From: Leptomonas pyrrhocoris
Taxonomy: Eukaryota; Euglenozoa; Kinetoplastea; Trypanosomatida; Trypanosomatidae
Direction: 5' to 3'
NCBI RefSeq assembly: GCF_001293395.1
Contig: NW_015438374.1
Coordinates: 19,973-83,972, forward strand
DNA length: 64,000 nucleotides
In this document: positions 28,773 through 38,396 of the stretch, one piece after another
Layout of the letters: every line of letters starts with the position of its first letter
How positions within the stretch are numbered: position 1 is the first letter of the stretch
Translations under genes and position numbers: made by a program
The notes under the pieces: model-generated
Told to the model about the DNA's origin: nothing
Seen by the model: only the letters and a program-made list of their open reading frames with translations
The model's database searches: none

Positions 28773-30581
28773 ATGCTGCAGCCATCCAGGCGGCGGCTTC
28801 TCAAATACCTGAATGGGGTGCGCGCCGAGTACGGCGGGTCCGCCGCCACGCTGCTCGACGCCTACCTCCAGCAAGACGGCGGCGCCAAGCACGCGGCGAA
28901 CCTCCCTGTGTCGCAGCGTTACTTCTACATGAAGAACGCCGGCAACGCGGCCTCGTCGGCGGGTCGGGGGGTGTCGCAGCAGCACCAGCTGATACAGCTG
29001 AGGCTCGGTGCGGCCCAGATGCTGAGCTCGTCCCACCACGCCTCCATTGGGAACTTGAACGAGGCACACCCGCTGTACTACGCACAGACGTCGCCGCGGG
29101 CCGCGGGGCTGACGGTGCCACTCGTGCTCGCCTTACACCGACTGCGCATTCATCGCTTGACGGAGTTGCAAGGGGCACTTGTGCCGCTGCTGCTGAAGGG
29201 CAAGCACGTCATCGCCCACTCCGAGACCGGCACCGGCAAAAGCTTTGGCATCGCCCTCGCCATTGCGAATCGCGTTATTCGAGATCAGCTCAACTACCGC
29301 CTGCACACTGTCGTGTTCGTGCCAACAGAGGAGCTCGCCCTGCAGTACGACAAGTGGCTGCGGCACTTCTGTGGGTGCACGGCACAGGTGGTGCAGGCGG
29401 CGATCGAGAGCATCCCGCTCGAAACGCAGCTGGCGAAGCTGCACAACATCCAACCCCACGTCCTCGTGGGCACGCCGCAGCGCATCGCGGACATCATGCG
29501 CATGAGCCCCGCGATTGTCGGGGAGAAGCTGCGGCGCAAGGTGGACTGCGTGGTGCTGGATGAGGCGGACATGATACTGCACGCCACGGTGCTCTACGGC
29601 CGCCAACGCCTCAGCGGCGCCAACTTGGTCGACCGCCTTTTTCGCAATAGGCGCGAGGAGGTGCCGGCGCAGCTCGTTGCGGCGAGCGCCACGGTGGACG
29701 GCGTGACGGCGCAGACCCTCAACACGTGGACCCGCAACGACCACACGGTGCGACTCACAACGAGCTTCGCCGAGCACACCATCCCCCCGACCATCCAGTT
29801 TTATTTCTTCGGGGAGACCAAGGCGTACCCGCTGGCGCGCTGTTTGGTGCTGTCGCTGCAGCTTATCTGCCAGCAGCGTCCCGATGCGCGTGTGCTGCTG
29901 TTCTGCGAAGACGCCAACATCGAAGAAGTTTGTGCGCTGTTGAACTCCCCTGCGGTGACGGAGGACGTTCGGGTTGCAGCGCCGGGTGCCCTCACACCGA
30001 CCCGCCGTTTTGCTGCTCCGCTGCACGCCCTCCCGACGGAGGCCACCACGAGCAAAGGAAGTAGGGGAGGGGAGAAGCGCGCACACCACACCACGGCGCC
30101 CACCTCTCGTGTTTCCTCTTCTTCTACCTCCGCCGGTGCGTACGCGGATGTGCGGTCGCATCAAGTGATCGCGCAGCGCGGCGACGTCTACGTCAAGAAC
30201 AACAGCTCCCTCTCGCAGCTGAGCGAGGGCAAACTCATTGTCGGCGTCGGCAGCTTCCACAGCAGTCGGGGGCTGCACGTGAACAGCATCACCCATGTCA
30301 TCTTGTATGGTGCGTGTCCGTCGGCGGCATCGTTTGTCCACTGCGCGGGCCGCACCGGTCGCATGGGCGCCGACGGGGACGTGATGGTGTTGTACCCACC
30401 GTCCTCCGGCCGTCAGGTGCAGCAGGTGTGCAGCTCGCTCGAACTGCCGTTTCACCCGAGCCGCATGAGCGCCATTGAGGACCTCGTAGCTGGAAAGAGC
30501 AGCTCCACCAAGGAAGGCGACGGCGGCCGACTCGTGGAGGGGGACGCGACGGTCAACTTGACGGCGGATTCTGAGAGGTAG
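28773..30581 (+). CDS. Diverged DEAD-box RNA helicase, possibly mitochondrial, 602 aa
   Basis: Motifs in order: I SETGTGKS (about 150), Ia PTEELALQ (where the family has PTRELA), GTPQRI, II DEAD (263-266), III SAT (about 305), IV-region VLLFCEDANIEEV, V-region SFHSSRGLHV and VI HCAGRTGRMG (about 520). The Walker residues and both arginines of motif VI are present, so ATPase activity is plausible, but motifs Ia, V and VI are unusual. The first 65 residues are basic with few acidic residues (MLQPSRRRLLKYLNGVR), consistent with a mitochondrial presequence; this is inference. A Ser/Thr/Gly-rich insert (about 415-455) interrupts the second RecA domain. Mitoribosome assembly or RNA processing would be possible roles. 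Confidence 0.85.
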   Translation: MLQPSRRRLLKYLNGVRAEYGGSAATLLDAYLQQDGGAKHAANLPVSQRYFYMKNAGNAASSAGRGVSQQHQLIQLRLGAAQMLSSSHHASIGNLNEAHPLYYAQTSPRAAGLTVPLVLALHRLRIHRLTELQGALVPLLLKGKHVIAHSETGTGKSFGIALAIANRVIRDQLNYRLHTVVFVPTEELALQYDKWLRHFCGCTAQVVQAAIESIPLETQLAKLHNIQPHVLVGTPQRIADIMRMSPAIVGEKLRRKVDCVVLDEADMILHATVLYGRQRLSGANLVDRLFRNRREEVPAQLVAASATVDGVTAQTLNTWTRNDHTVRLTTSFAEHTIPPTIQFYFFGETKAYPLARCLVLSLQLICQQRPDARVLLFCEDANIEEVCALLNSPAVTEDVRVAAPGALTPTRRFAAPLHALPTEATTSKGSRGGEKRAHHTTAPTSRVSSSSTSAGAYADVRSHQVIAQRGDVYVKNNSSLSQLSEGKLIVGVGSFHSSRGLHVNSITHVILYGACPSAASFVHCAGRTGRMGADGDVMVLYPPSSGRQVQQVCSSLELPFHPSRMSAIEDLVAGKSSSTKEGDGGRLVEGDATVNLTADSER

Positions 30582-31213
30582 AAGATGCCTGTCGTTTTGT
30601 GTGAAGGGGGAGAGGGAGAGAGGAACGGTGGCCCGCGTACGCTGCTCCTTCGCGCTCTTCTGAGTTTGAGTGTCTGTTTTCTTCACAACTAAGGCGTGTT
30701 CGTTGCTCCACGTAACTCTGACACGTCAGCTCTGCATAAAGTCTAAAAATGTGTTTGAAGAGGGCTTGCCTTTGTGCTGTGTATGGTTTGGGAGGAGGGG
30801 GGGGGACGGCGTATTTCCCAGCATCTGCCAATTCCCGAATCGAAGCTCTGGATTGCGGCGCGAAATGAAGCCGCATCGTGAGTACTTTACCTCCTACGCT
30901 TGCGCTGCCTATCCTCCTTCGCTCTTCGCTCTTTCTCTTTCCTTTATAGTCGAGTGCACCAGCAAGGCACCGCCCATTCAGTTGTTGCTGCGTTGACGGC
31001 GTGTCTGCGCAACGAGCGGCTTCACCGACCTCGCTCGCTTTCCTTGCTCCACCGCGAGGTTTTTTGCGTGCGCTTGCCGTCTGATCCCCGCTGCTGCTCC
31101 TCAGCGATCTGACACGTCACACCACTTTGGGGTCTGCGTCTGTTTTCTTTCCGCATCGAGCTCGCCGATACACACTTGTCAGAACAAGAGCGTAGCCGTA
31201 ATGAGCCGTTGAC
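30582..31213. other. Intergenic spacer
   Basis: About 630 bases, no gene seen. A G-run at 30794-30807 and a pyrimidine tract around 30908-30945 are the only visible features. Confidence 0.5.
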
Positions 31214-32407
31214 ATGCAACTCACTGCAAATAGCACAGACTGGAACGCAGAAGCCGCTGTGGCTGCGGCGCCCATCGACACCTTCATCCCACCCTACTAC
31301 CGCCACACCAGCACTCGCTGCGTCTACCCCACCACCGCCGTCACCGTCCACTATGGCACCACGGATGCGTCGCCTTCTCCTCGCCACGAGCCTGCTGGGA
31401 CGGTCGAAGTCACCTTCGCACCCTACGTGCGGCGCCACAAAACCGAAGACGCCGTCGGCAGTGGCGATGATGTCTTCGCGTCGACCAACGCACCAGGAAA
31501 ACCGGAGGAGCTGAAAGGGAATGCGAAGCAGGGTTTGATGGAGGTGCTGCTGTGGGGCACCGCCGCCGGGGAGGCGATGCTGTCCGACGTGGGTCGCACC
31601 CTCCCGGCGCCCTCGATCGCCGAGGAGGTGCAACACCGGCTACGCGGGGTGCGCTGCGACGCCACGTACGTCACCTCGCCGCCGCTGATGGTGGCGCTCG
31701 TCCAGGCTATTCTGACGAAGCGCACCGACCCCGCCCGGTCCATGGTGGACTGTGTCGCGGCGGTGGACTTGAGCCACACGCAGCTCGGCAAGGTCACGTT
31801 GGACGGTCCACCGCTGCTCTTCGATGAAAACGGCAGCGAAGTCACCCCGCCGCCGGGCACCGCCACCGCCACCACCCGCTTCTACCCCGACGAAAGTCTG
31901 CGACGCGCAGAGACGGCGGCGGCGGTGAAGAAGAGCGTGGCAGAGCGCAGCCTGGCCTTGACCTACGTGGCGCCCCTGCTGTTTACGCCTGGCGCGCGTC
32001 TTTATCGCATTCGTGAGCTTGTGTGCTCGCACTGCGCGCTGACGGATCACGACGCCCACGCGCTCGCCCTCATTCTGAAAGCGGGCCGCGGTGGCGGAGG
32101 GGGGCGACGCGGCCCCTCCAACTTCTTCAGCCGAAAAGATCGAGAGGGCCACGGGGCGATGTGCTGCACCCTCGAAGCGCTCGACATCTCCTTCAACAGC
32201 ATCACGGAGGCCGGCATGGCGGAAATCAAGCGGGCCATCAAGCACAACAAGCGCATTAAGACGATCGTGGTGGCCGGCAACGACCTCCGCAACACGCAAA
32301 AGGTGGTTGACGGGCTCGAGCGGCGACTGCAGCGGAACAGAGAAGGGGGGACGAGTCTCTCGTGGATGCACCCCCGCCGCTGGACACGGCTGATAAAGAA
32401 AACATAG
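31214..32407 (+). CDS. Hypothetical protein with C-terminal leucine-rich-repeat-like segment, 397 aa
   Basis: Starts MQLTANSTDWNAEAAVA at the first ATG after the spacer. The N-terminal 130 residues are poorly ordered. From about 150 the sequence shows LRR-like units: CVAAVDLSHTQLGKVTL, YRIRELVCSHCALTDHDAHALALIL, LEALDISFNSITEAGMAEIKRAI and IKTIVVAGNDL. These resemble ribonuclease-inhibitor-type repeats with a helix after each strand. A Gly/Arg-rich loop (RGGGGGRRGPSN) interrupts two units. Such proteins act as scaffolds; no partner can be named. It ends with a basic tail (MHPRRWTRLIKKT). I do not recognise a specific orthologue. Confidence 0.75.
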   Translation: MQLTANSTDWNAEAAVAAAPIDTFIPPYYRHTSTRCVYPTTAVTVHYGTTDASPSPRHEPAGTVEVTFAPYVRRHKTEDAVGSGDDVFASTNAPGKPEELKGNAKQGLMEVLLWGTAAGEAMLSDVGRTLPAPSIAEEVQHRLRGVRCDATYVTSPPLMVALVQAILTKRTDPARSMVDCVAAVDLSHTQLGKVTLDGPPLLFDENGSEVTPPPGTATATTRFYPDESLRRAETAAAVKKSVAERSLALTYVAPLLFTPGARLYRIRELVCSHCALTDHDAHALALILKAGRGGGGGRRGPSNFFSRKDREGHGAMCCTLEALDISFNSITEAGMAEIKRAIKHNKRIKTIVVAGNDLRNTQKVVDGLERRLQRNREGGTSLSWMHPRRWTRLIKKT

Positions 32408-32880
32408 AGCGATGTGGAGGAGAGCAGCAGCCTCTTGCCTTTTGATTCTTGTCCGGAGTGTTCGAGTGAAACCTCCTCCGGCACCAAACATGTACGCTGC
32501 TGCCAAAACATGTGTTGACGTTTTCGTGTTAAAACATTTCTTCCCTTCAGTGTCCTGAGTGCGATAAAGCCTCCCAAAAGAGACACAGCGCAAAGCGCAT
32601 GTCGCTGCGCTTCACGGCAAGATGGAGCGCGCCAACGATGCAGCACCCCTCGCACGTCCTCCACATGCGCTCAGCCAACTCGTAGATGTATATATATCTA
32701 TATATTTATTTGCGACCTTCCACCGTGCATGCCGCCTCTTTTCTTGCTCTCTTTCCTCTCCTCCTCCTTTTGCCTTCGACAACGCCGCCTCAACTTTGGC
32801 CCGCCTGCATAGAAAACGGTTTGAGGAAAAGCAAGGGCTATTCTCATTCACCTCCCTCTCCTCCCTCGCGGAGCTCAGTC
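32408..32880. other. Intergenic spacer
   Basis: About 470 bases, no gene. It holds a TATATATCTATATATTTAT patch (32689-32707) and a long CT-rich tract (32730-32870) ending in GAGCTCAG (AG 32877-32878), which would place splicing almost at the ATG. Confidence 0.5.
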
Positions 32881-33450
32881 ATGGCATACTCCGCCGCTGC
32901 AGCTGCTTCTTCTTCTTCCGCTGCCGGCCCATCACAACCGGCAATGCCGGTGAGTCTGCGCCAGCTTGTACTCACCGTGGAGGAGCTCACGGGCGCAACG
33001 CCGCAGGAGCCGCAGCAGCAGCAGCGGCGGCCACGCACAACGAGCGCTCCCCATGTCCCTCGAAATGAGCCGCTTTCCCCTTCCACGAACGCGGCCGTGG
33101 CCTCGACGGCGGACCTCCTGAAGCTGGTTCACGACCTTCAACAGCAGTACAGCACACTGCTGGAGTTGGCAGAAGACGCCTACACGCAGCAGCGAGATCA
33201 GCGAGAGCAGCAACCAACGTCCACTACGACTAACTCTGTACACGATGCCCGAGAACGAGAGGTGGAGCGGCTTACGGCGGAGCTGGAGAGCACCATCGCG
33301 GCGCTGCAGCACGGCATACGTTCGAAGCTAGCGCAGTCAAGTCGCCTCGTTTTGCTGAACGCGCTGCGCCGCGAGGTGGCCGAGCGACAACAGTGCGTCG
33401 CGAAAATGGAGGGCGTATTGGGTGTGGCGCGTCAACACGTTCGCTTGTAG
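32881..33450 (+). CDS. Small coiled-coil hypothetical protein, 189 aa
   Basis: I start at ATG 32881; upstream in-frame sequence is the CT-rich splice region. The N-terminus is Ala/Ser-rich (MAYSAAAAASSSSAAG). A Gln-rich patch follows (about 44-50), then helical segments at about 80-105 (DLLKLVHDLQQQYSTLLELA) and 124-185 (ERLTAELESTIAALQHGI, ALRREVAERQQCVAKMEGVL). Two paired helices separated by a polar linker suit a subunit of a coiled-coil assembly, but I cannot identify it. AG options upstream are close, so the exact start is less certain than usual; an internal start at MPVSLRQL (residue 22) is possible. Confidence 0.65.
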   Translation: MAYSAAAAASSSSAAGPSQPAMPVSLRQLVLTVEELTGATPQEPQQQQRRPRTTSAPHVPRNEPLSPSTNAAVASTADLLKLVHDLQQQYSTLLELAEDAYTQQRDQREQQPTSTTTNSVHDAREREVERLTAELESTIAALQHGIRSKLAQSSRLVLLNALRREVAERQQCVAKMEGVLGVARQHVRL

Positions 33451-34382
33451 GAAGAGGAAAGAGGGAAAAAAAAGAAGAGACACACTTTGTATGTGCGAGT
33501 ATGTGTGTGTGTGCATACACATGGAGCGCACGAGAAGAGATTCTGCTATCGCGGTGGATCAAAACCTGCGATTAGATTTCCTGTGGTGCTGCAAAGCAAC
33601 TGCTGACCGGAACAACACTAATGAAGCCATCAAGCACCTTTCTGTGAAAGTGAAAAAAAAGAAGTGTCATCTTCCATTGGAAAGAAAGAGCGCCTCCGCT
33701 GCTTTCCAACTGCAACATGAGTCGTTTTGGTTGTCTTGGTCGCCCTTATTGTTCCTTTACGCCGATCTCCTCACTCCCGCCTTTTCTTTTCATTTTCTCT
33801 CTCTCTCTGTCTCTCTCTGTCTTACACGCTGTCTTCTGGTGTCCGCGTTGGCGCATCTGCGGACTTGCATGGCCTTACTCCCCTCTCACAACCAAAACCG
33901 ATCACCTGGACACCACACCTCAAACGTAATTTTTAGTTCCGATGTGTCTCGCCCCTGCCAACTCATTTCGCGTCCTGTGCTATTAGTCGCTGTTTGCTAG
34001 AGTTTTTCTTTACACTGTTTCCATTGATAATCACCAACGCTCAGTGCTGTTATCTTGATGTAACGGCGATGTAGGCAAGTTTTATGTAAACCTTTTTTTT
34101 TTCATCTCGTAGTGTCATCGGCCCGTATCCTGTGTCGTGTAGTTAGAAGTGCCTCACCGTACAGTTTTAGTAGTTCCGCTGCGCGCCGCCGCCCTTTTCG
34201 GCACTTCCATTTTTGCGGAGAACCTCTTCGTCTAGGACAATCTCGCCTAGTTCATTCTTCAAAGAAATAATAAAAAAAGTAGCTGCCGTGTTTTGCTTCC
34301 CATCGCACGTACACATACACATACACATATATATACACTACCTGTGGGTGATCCTCTTTATTATTATCTGTTGACGCCCATC
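33451..34382. other. Intergenic spacer, 0.9 kb
   Basis: No gene seen. (CT)n runs at 33799-33820 and a T-tract at 34092-34101 are visible. Confidence 0.5.
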
Positions 34383-35792
34383 ATGAAAAACGATTCCGAC
34401 GGCTTTGCCGAGCAGGCGCCGCGTCACGCGAACCCGCAGCCCCGCACTGTGAAGCCATCGCCCAAGGTCTTCGCCGTAAGTCGCGCGCCCGCCGCGAACC
34501 TCGGCTCCTCCATGAACCCGGACGTGCACTCGTACGGGGCGTGGGAGAGCGTCACGTCGGACGCCAATCCAATGTCGCCGACGCTGCAGGAGGTGAAGTA
34601 CATCACGCCGCAGGTGCGGCAGTTTGGCACCGGGCTCAGCGCGCACGGCTCCACCAACGATCTGGCGGCCCACGAAGACGCAAAGACGGACGGCGAGGTC
34701 GACGCGGACAAGGACGCGGTGACCGAGTTCGATCTCGTGGCCTACTCGAAGGAGGATCACACACACACACTGCAGAAGAGCATCATGAGCCGCATGTTCT
34801 CCGCCTTCGACGTGACCCAGCTCGGCTACCTCGACTCGGCGAAGGTGAAGGAGTTCTGCGCCTACGCCGGTCGCAACATGACCTTTGAACAGAGTGAAAA
34901 TATGCTGGCGGACCTGAAGAGCATCGATGATAACATCACCTTTGAGGTGTTCTGGAACTGGTGGGTTTCGCACCCTAACACGAAGATGACGAAGGAAACC
35001 TTCTCCCTCGTCTCGGCCGACTTCTCCGTCCCCTACCACCAGCAGCAGCTGAAGGTGAAGGAGGAAGGCGAGATCTTCACTCCCAGCTACCGCGTCAAGT
35101 ACTACTTCAAGGACCTCGAGAACGGCTACCGACGTCAGGTCAGTCCCTGGCACGACGTCCCCCTCTACGTGCGGGATCCCGTGCGCACGAAGCCGGAGCA
35201 CATCCGCGCGAACCGATACAACTTCGTGTGCGAAATTCCCAAGTGGACCCGCGCGAAGTTCGAGATCGCCACCGGCGAACCGTTCAACCCGATCAAGCAG
35301 GACATCAAAAACGGTGTCCCGCGCTTCTACAAACACGGTGATATGATGTGGAACTATGGCGCCTTCCCGCAGACGTGGGAGAGCACTGAGGTCATCTTTG
35401 AAGACGGCGTGAGCGGCGACAACGACCCGATTGATGGTGTCGAGATCGGTATGCGCCAGCTGCGTGTCGGCGAAATCCACCCCGTGAAGATCCTCGGCGT
35501 GCTAGGCATGATCGACGATGGTCAGATGGACTGGAAGGTGATCTGCATCTCCGTGAACGACCCGATCTCGCGCTTTATGAAAGACATCGATGATGTGCCC
35601 AAGTTTCTCCCCGGCTGCCTCGATGCGTTGCGCGAGTGGTTCCGTGTGTACAAGATCTGCCAAGGCGGGGTCGAGAACAAATTCGCCTTCAACGGTGAGT
35701 ACAAGGACAAGTCGTACGCGATGAAGGTGGTGGATGAGTCGCACTACATGTGGGAGAACCTTCGCAAAATTAAAGGCAAGGAGAAGGTGTAG
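34383..35792 (+). CDS. VSP1: Soluble acidocalcisomal inorganic pyrophosphatase (VSP1-type), 469 aa
   Basis: This family hydrolyses PPi, and short polyphosphates in the trypanosome enzyme, and resides in acidocalcisomes. ATG 34383 is chosen; the frame further upstream has no coding character. The N-terminal 120 residues are disordered. Residues about 130-200 form the EF-hand-like domain typical of kinetoplastid VSPs, but its loop (AFDVTQLGYLDSAK) lacks the usual acidic residue at position 12. The C-terminal family I pyrophosphatase domain runs from about 235 to 460: NFVCEIPKWTRAKFE, FYKHGDMMWNYGAFPQTWE, the signature DNDPID (346-351) and VGEIHPVKILGVLGMIDDGQ. All recognised metal-binding carboxylates of the signature are present. 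Length and two-domain order match kinetoplastid VSP1 rather than a cytosolic PPase. Confidence 0.95.
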   Translation: MKNDSDGFAEQAPRHANPQPRTVKPSPKVFAVSRAPAANLGSSMNPDVHSYGAWESVTSDANPMSPTLQEVKYITPQVRQFGTGLSAHGSTNDLAAHEDAKTDGEVDADKDAVTEFDLVAYSKEDHTHTLQKSIMSRMFSAFDVTQLGYLDSAKVKEFCAYAGRNMTFEQSENMLADLKSIDDNITFEVFWNWWVSHPNTKMTKETFSLVSADFSVPYHQQQLKVKEEGEIFTPSYRVKYYFKDLENGYRRQVSPWHDVPLYVRDPVRTKPEHIRANRYNFVCEIPKWTRAKFEIATGEPFNPIKQDIKNGVPRFYKHGDMMWNYGAFPQTWESTEVIFEDGVSGDNDPIDGVEIGMRQLRVGEIHPVKILGVLGMIDDGQMDWKVICISVNDPISRFMKDIDDVPKFLPGCLDALREWFRVYKICQGGVENKFAFNGEYKDKSYAMKVVDESHYMWENLRKIKGKEKV

Positions 35793-37117
35793 TGAACGGC
35801 GCGTTAACAGCGGGGGGCGGAGGAGATCAAAAGGAAAGACAAAGGCACAAGATTTGCGGAGGGATTACGCGTCTCTGTTTATGGGCATTCGTTTCCTCCT
35901 TTTGAATCGGTACGGGGCAGCTCACCACGTTCTGGTGTTTGCCTATTTGTTGGTGTGTCTCTTTTGTATCCTTCGGTGGTCGAAACCTTCTCCTTTGCTG
36001 TTTTTGATATTATCATTTTTATTATTTTTTTTTTTTGGAAACGGAAGTAAAGAAGGGAAACACATTTGGTGTGGCCTCTGTGAAGGAGGTCCGTCAGGCG
36101 TGGGCTGATTTGACGGACGATCCTTGTCGAACTCGCAAGCTCCTCTTCACAATGTACCGCTAATTCAAAATAAAACACTCACTTTGCTGCTGCGCTTCTT
36201 CGTCGGGCGTTAGGACTTACTTGCTCTGCAAAGCCCGTTGATGTTCAGACAGTTTCTTGAGCTTCCTACGCGTTCGATCTAGTTTTGAGTATGTGTATGC
36301 GTGTGTGTGTGTGTGTGTGAGATGGGTTAGGCGGTTCGAAAACCCTCGACGATGTCCCGCCTCTCTTCTCTACGGCATAAAACTTCTTCTGCGGGGCCTC
36401 TCAGAGGTGTATTTTCCTTACCCCGGTGCACCAGTTTTCTTCGCTTCTCTACAGTATTTTATTACTGTTTTTAGTGGATGTCTCCGCGCTGTCTGGTGAC
36501 ACCGTAACCTTTTTCCCCTCTCTCTTCGTGTGTGCCGGGGTGGTGAGTCTTTGGATGCCGTCGTAATCGCGCGTCGCGCATGTATTAACGTGCATGCCTA
36601 TATAAGTGCGCATCTGAGAATGCTTCACTGCAGGACGCGTCTGTTGCCCTCTTCGTGATGACGATTTATGTTCATCCATGCCTTTTCTGATGTTTTGATT
36701 TTGTTTGTATTGCTTCTATGGAGAGATGTATTTTCCTGTATCGCCTCGTCACGTTAACTCGCATGCTATTTCGGCGCACGCTGCGCGCCCCTAAAAGTAG
36801 GAGCCGTAGAAATAAAAAGAAAGATATGCGTTGTGAATGTGTCGTTGTCTTCTCCATCTTCTCTCTCGCGTTGCCGCGCATCATCGGGCAGCTTTCACCA
36901 GCGCCTGTCATGCAGCAGCATCACCTCACTTGAACCGAAGACGCGTTGTGTTGCTCTCTTCTTCATACAACGAAATCGGCTCGTCTCCCCTCTCTCTCTT
37001 CTTCCGTCGTCTGCTCCTTTACTCTCCCGTTTATCTGTTCTCCCTTTCCTTCACCGATCTCGCCACTTGCATCCCACATCCGTTGTCTCTTGATGATTTA
37101 AGTGGTTCAAGTAGCCG
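35793..37117. other. Intergenic spacer, 1.3 kb
   Basis: No gene seen. A (GT)n tract lies at 36299-36319. CT-rich sequence at 36980-37090 ends just before the decayed gene, so the splice region of that gene still seems recognisable. Confidence 0.5.
36299..36319. repeat. (GT)n microsatellite
   Basis: A run of about ten GT units. Similar tracts occur at 10007-10027, 38424-38444, 43074-43094 and 50219-50243, always in spacers, as is common in trypanosomatid intergenic DNA. Confidence 0.8.
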
Positions 37118-37656
37118 ATGGAAGAAGAATTGCGTTCACAACTCCAGGCGCAGACGGTTCGCTGATGATGGCCGATTGTAGACCCATACGAGGCGGTCAA
37201 CGGGAAGGTTTCTCGAAGTCCTTTACACGCTGCTGCTGCTGCTGCTGCGACACATCGCTCTTTGCGGCTACAATACAAACTCTTCGTCCATTCACCCTGT
37301 AAAACGGTGTGAAGAGCGTGTGGTTGCCCTGCGGCCCCGCTGGCTGGTCAGGGCGGCACTATCGTCGTGTACTCACCTCAGCGCGCCATGACGCGGCCGT
37401 GCCTCCGCCCGTTGCCCACTTCGGGAAAGCGAAGTACAGCGAAGTGGCGGGGGCCGTCGTGCTGTTCGATGCGCCGGACGACCGTCCGCTTTTAAATCAA
37501 CGTTTTTAGGCCGAGGCCGTGCTCGGGGCCTCCGGTGCGGTAATGGACGTCCGAACGCCCAGCAATGGTTTTCCTCATTCCTTTGGTTTAGAGCTGACGG
37601 CGCCGATCACACACATTCCGTGTGTGGCGGTGGGACTAGGGGACTACGAGAAGTAG
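37118..37656 (+). pseudogene. Decayed unidentified protein-coding gene, about 180 codons
   Basis: The stretch is GC-rich compared with its T-rich surroundings and keeps protein-like, G/C-third-biased reading in pieces: MEEELRSQLQAQTVR after a plausible splice region, WPIVDPYEAVNGKV, then in another frame VAHFGKAKYSEVAGAVVLFD and, past a stop, TPSNGFPHSFGLELTAPI ending at TAG 37654. At least three interruptions (stops and a frame change) break it. I do not recognise the family and see no sign of a mobile element. A (CTG)n run lies inside (about 37229-37247). An assembly error could explain one break but hardly all of them. Recent decay is implied because the pieces remain so readable. Confidence 0.5.
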
Positions 37657-38141
37657 ATCTTCCTCCGGCTGTTATGCTGGCTCTTTCATACGATGGGACG
37701 CGCACACGTGATGTCGTAGTGCATCTTTAAATGGCTTTGCGGTTCGAAGGAAGTGCTGCTTGTTGTTCTTGTTGTTCTTTTCAGCTGCTGCCTGCTCCCC
37801 TATTCGTGCGTCACGGCGCGCTCTAAAAGTAATCCCCATGCAAAAGGAAAGAAGACAAGCACGGAAGAAGTCTGTGCTAGAGCGTCACCTTGCGCAAGAC
37901 AGAGGTGTTGACTCGCGCCCCCGCCGGCCCCATCGGCGTTGAGTGGAGCGACAACGTGAATGAAGACGTTATCGTGTTTTTCGTTTTCTTCTTTAATCGG
38001 AATAAAGAAAATTTGTTTTTTCGGTTTGCCTGCTTTGTTTCTTCGCACCACCTCTCATCCTCCTCCCCTTCCTCCCCAATCTCCCCGCGCTGATTACATG
38101 AAGTGGGGGACTAGCAGCGCAGCACAACACGCTCTCCTCAA
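37657..38141. other. Intergenic spacer
   Basis: About 485 bases. No gene seen. A pyrimidine-rich tract (38047-38090) precedes the 84-aa gene, with AG at 38113-38114 and 38116-38117. Confidence 0.5.
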
Positions 38142-38396
38142 ATGCCGCAACCATCAAATCTCACCACGTCACCCAACGCGCTTGCCTCTCCGCCGCAGGA
38201 CGCGCAACGGCAGTCTCTTCTTCAATATATTGACCAACGGATGCAAGACCTGGAGGAGGAGCGCCGCGAGTTGCGACAGCTGGCCAGTGATTTGGAAGCG
38301 GAGCGGCGCATCATCATAGCGAAGCTGGCGGAGGCTGAAGCGGCGCAGCATCATGCGGACGAGAATCGAGACGCAGGCGGAGAGCCATCGCTTTAG
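38142..38396 (+). CDS. Small coiled-coil hypothetical protein, 84 aa
   Basis: A short ORF beginning MPQPSNLTTSPNALASPPQ. Residues about 22-70 form one uninterrupted amphipathic helix (RMQDLEEERRELRQLASDLE and on), a clear coiled coil. Both ends are disordered. A pyrimidine tract and AG are present 25-45 bases upstream, and codon use is G/C-biased, so I accept it as a real small gene. The function is unknown. Short single-helix proteins of this kind are often subunits of cytoskeletal or flagellar assemblies, but nothing specific is seen here. Confidence 0.65.
   Translation: MPQPSNLTTSPNALASPPQDAQRQSLLQYIDQRMQDLEEERRELRQLASDLEAERRIIIAKLAEAEAAQHHADENRDAGGEPSL

Noticed and set aside
29133-30686. 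517-codon open frame on the - strand
   Set aside because: It is the exact antisense of the DEAD-box gene; high GC with G/C third positions makes long antisense frames, and its product has no domain.
34338-35480. 380-codon open frame on the - strand
   Set aside because: It is the antisense shadow of the pyrophosphatase gene, which has clear catalytic motifs.
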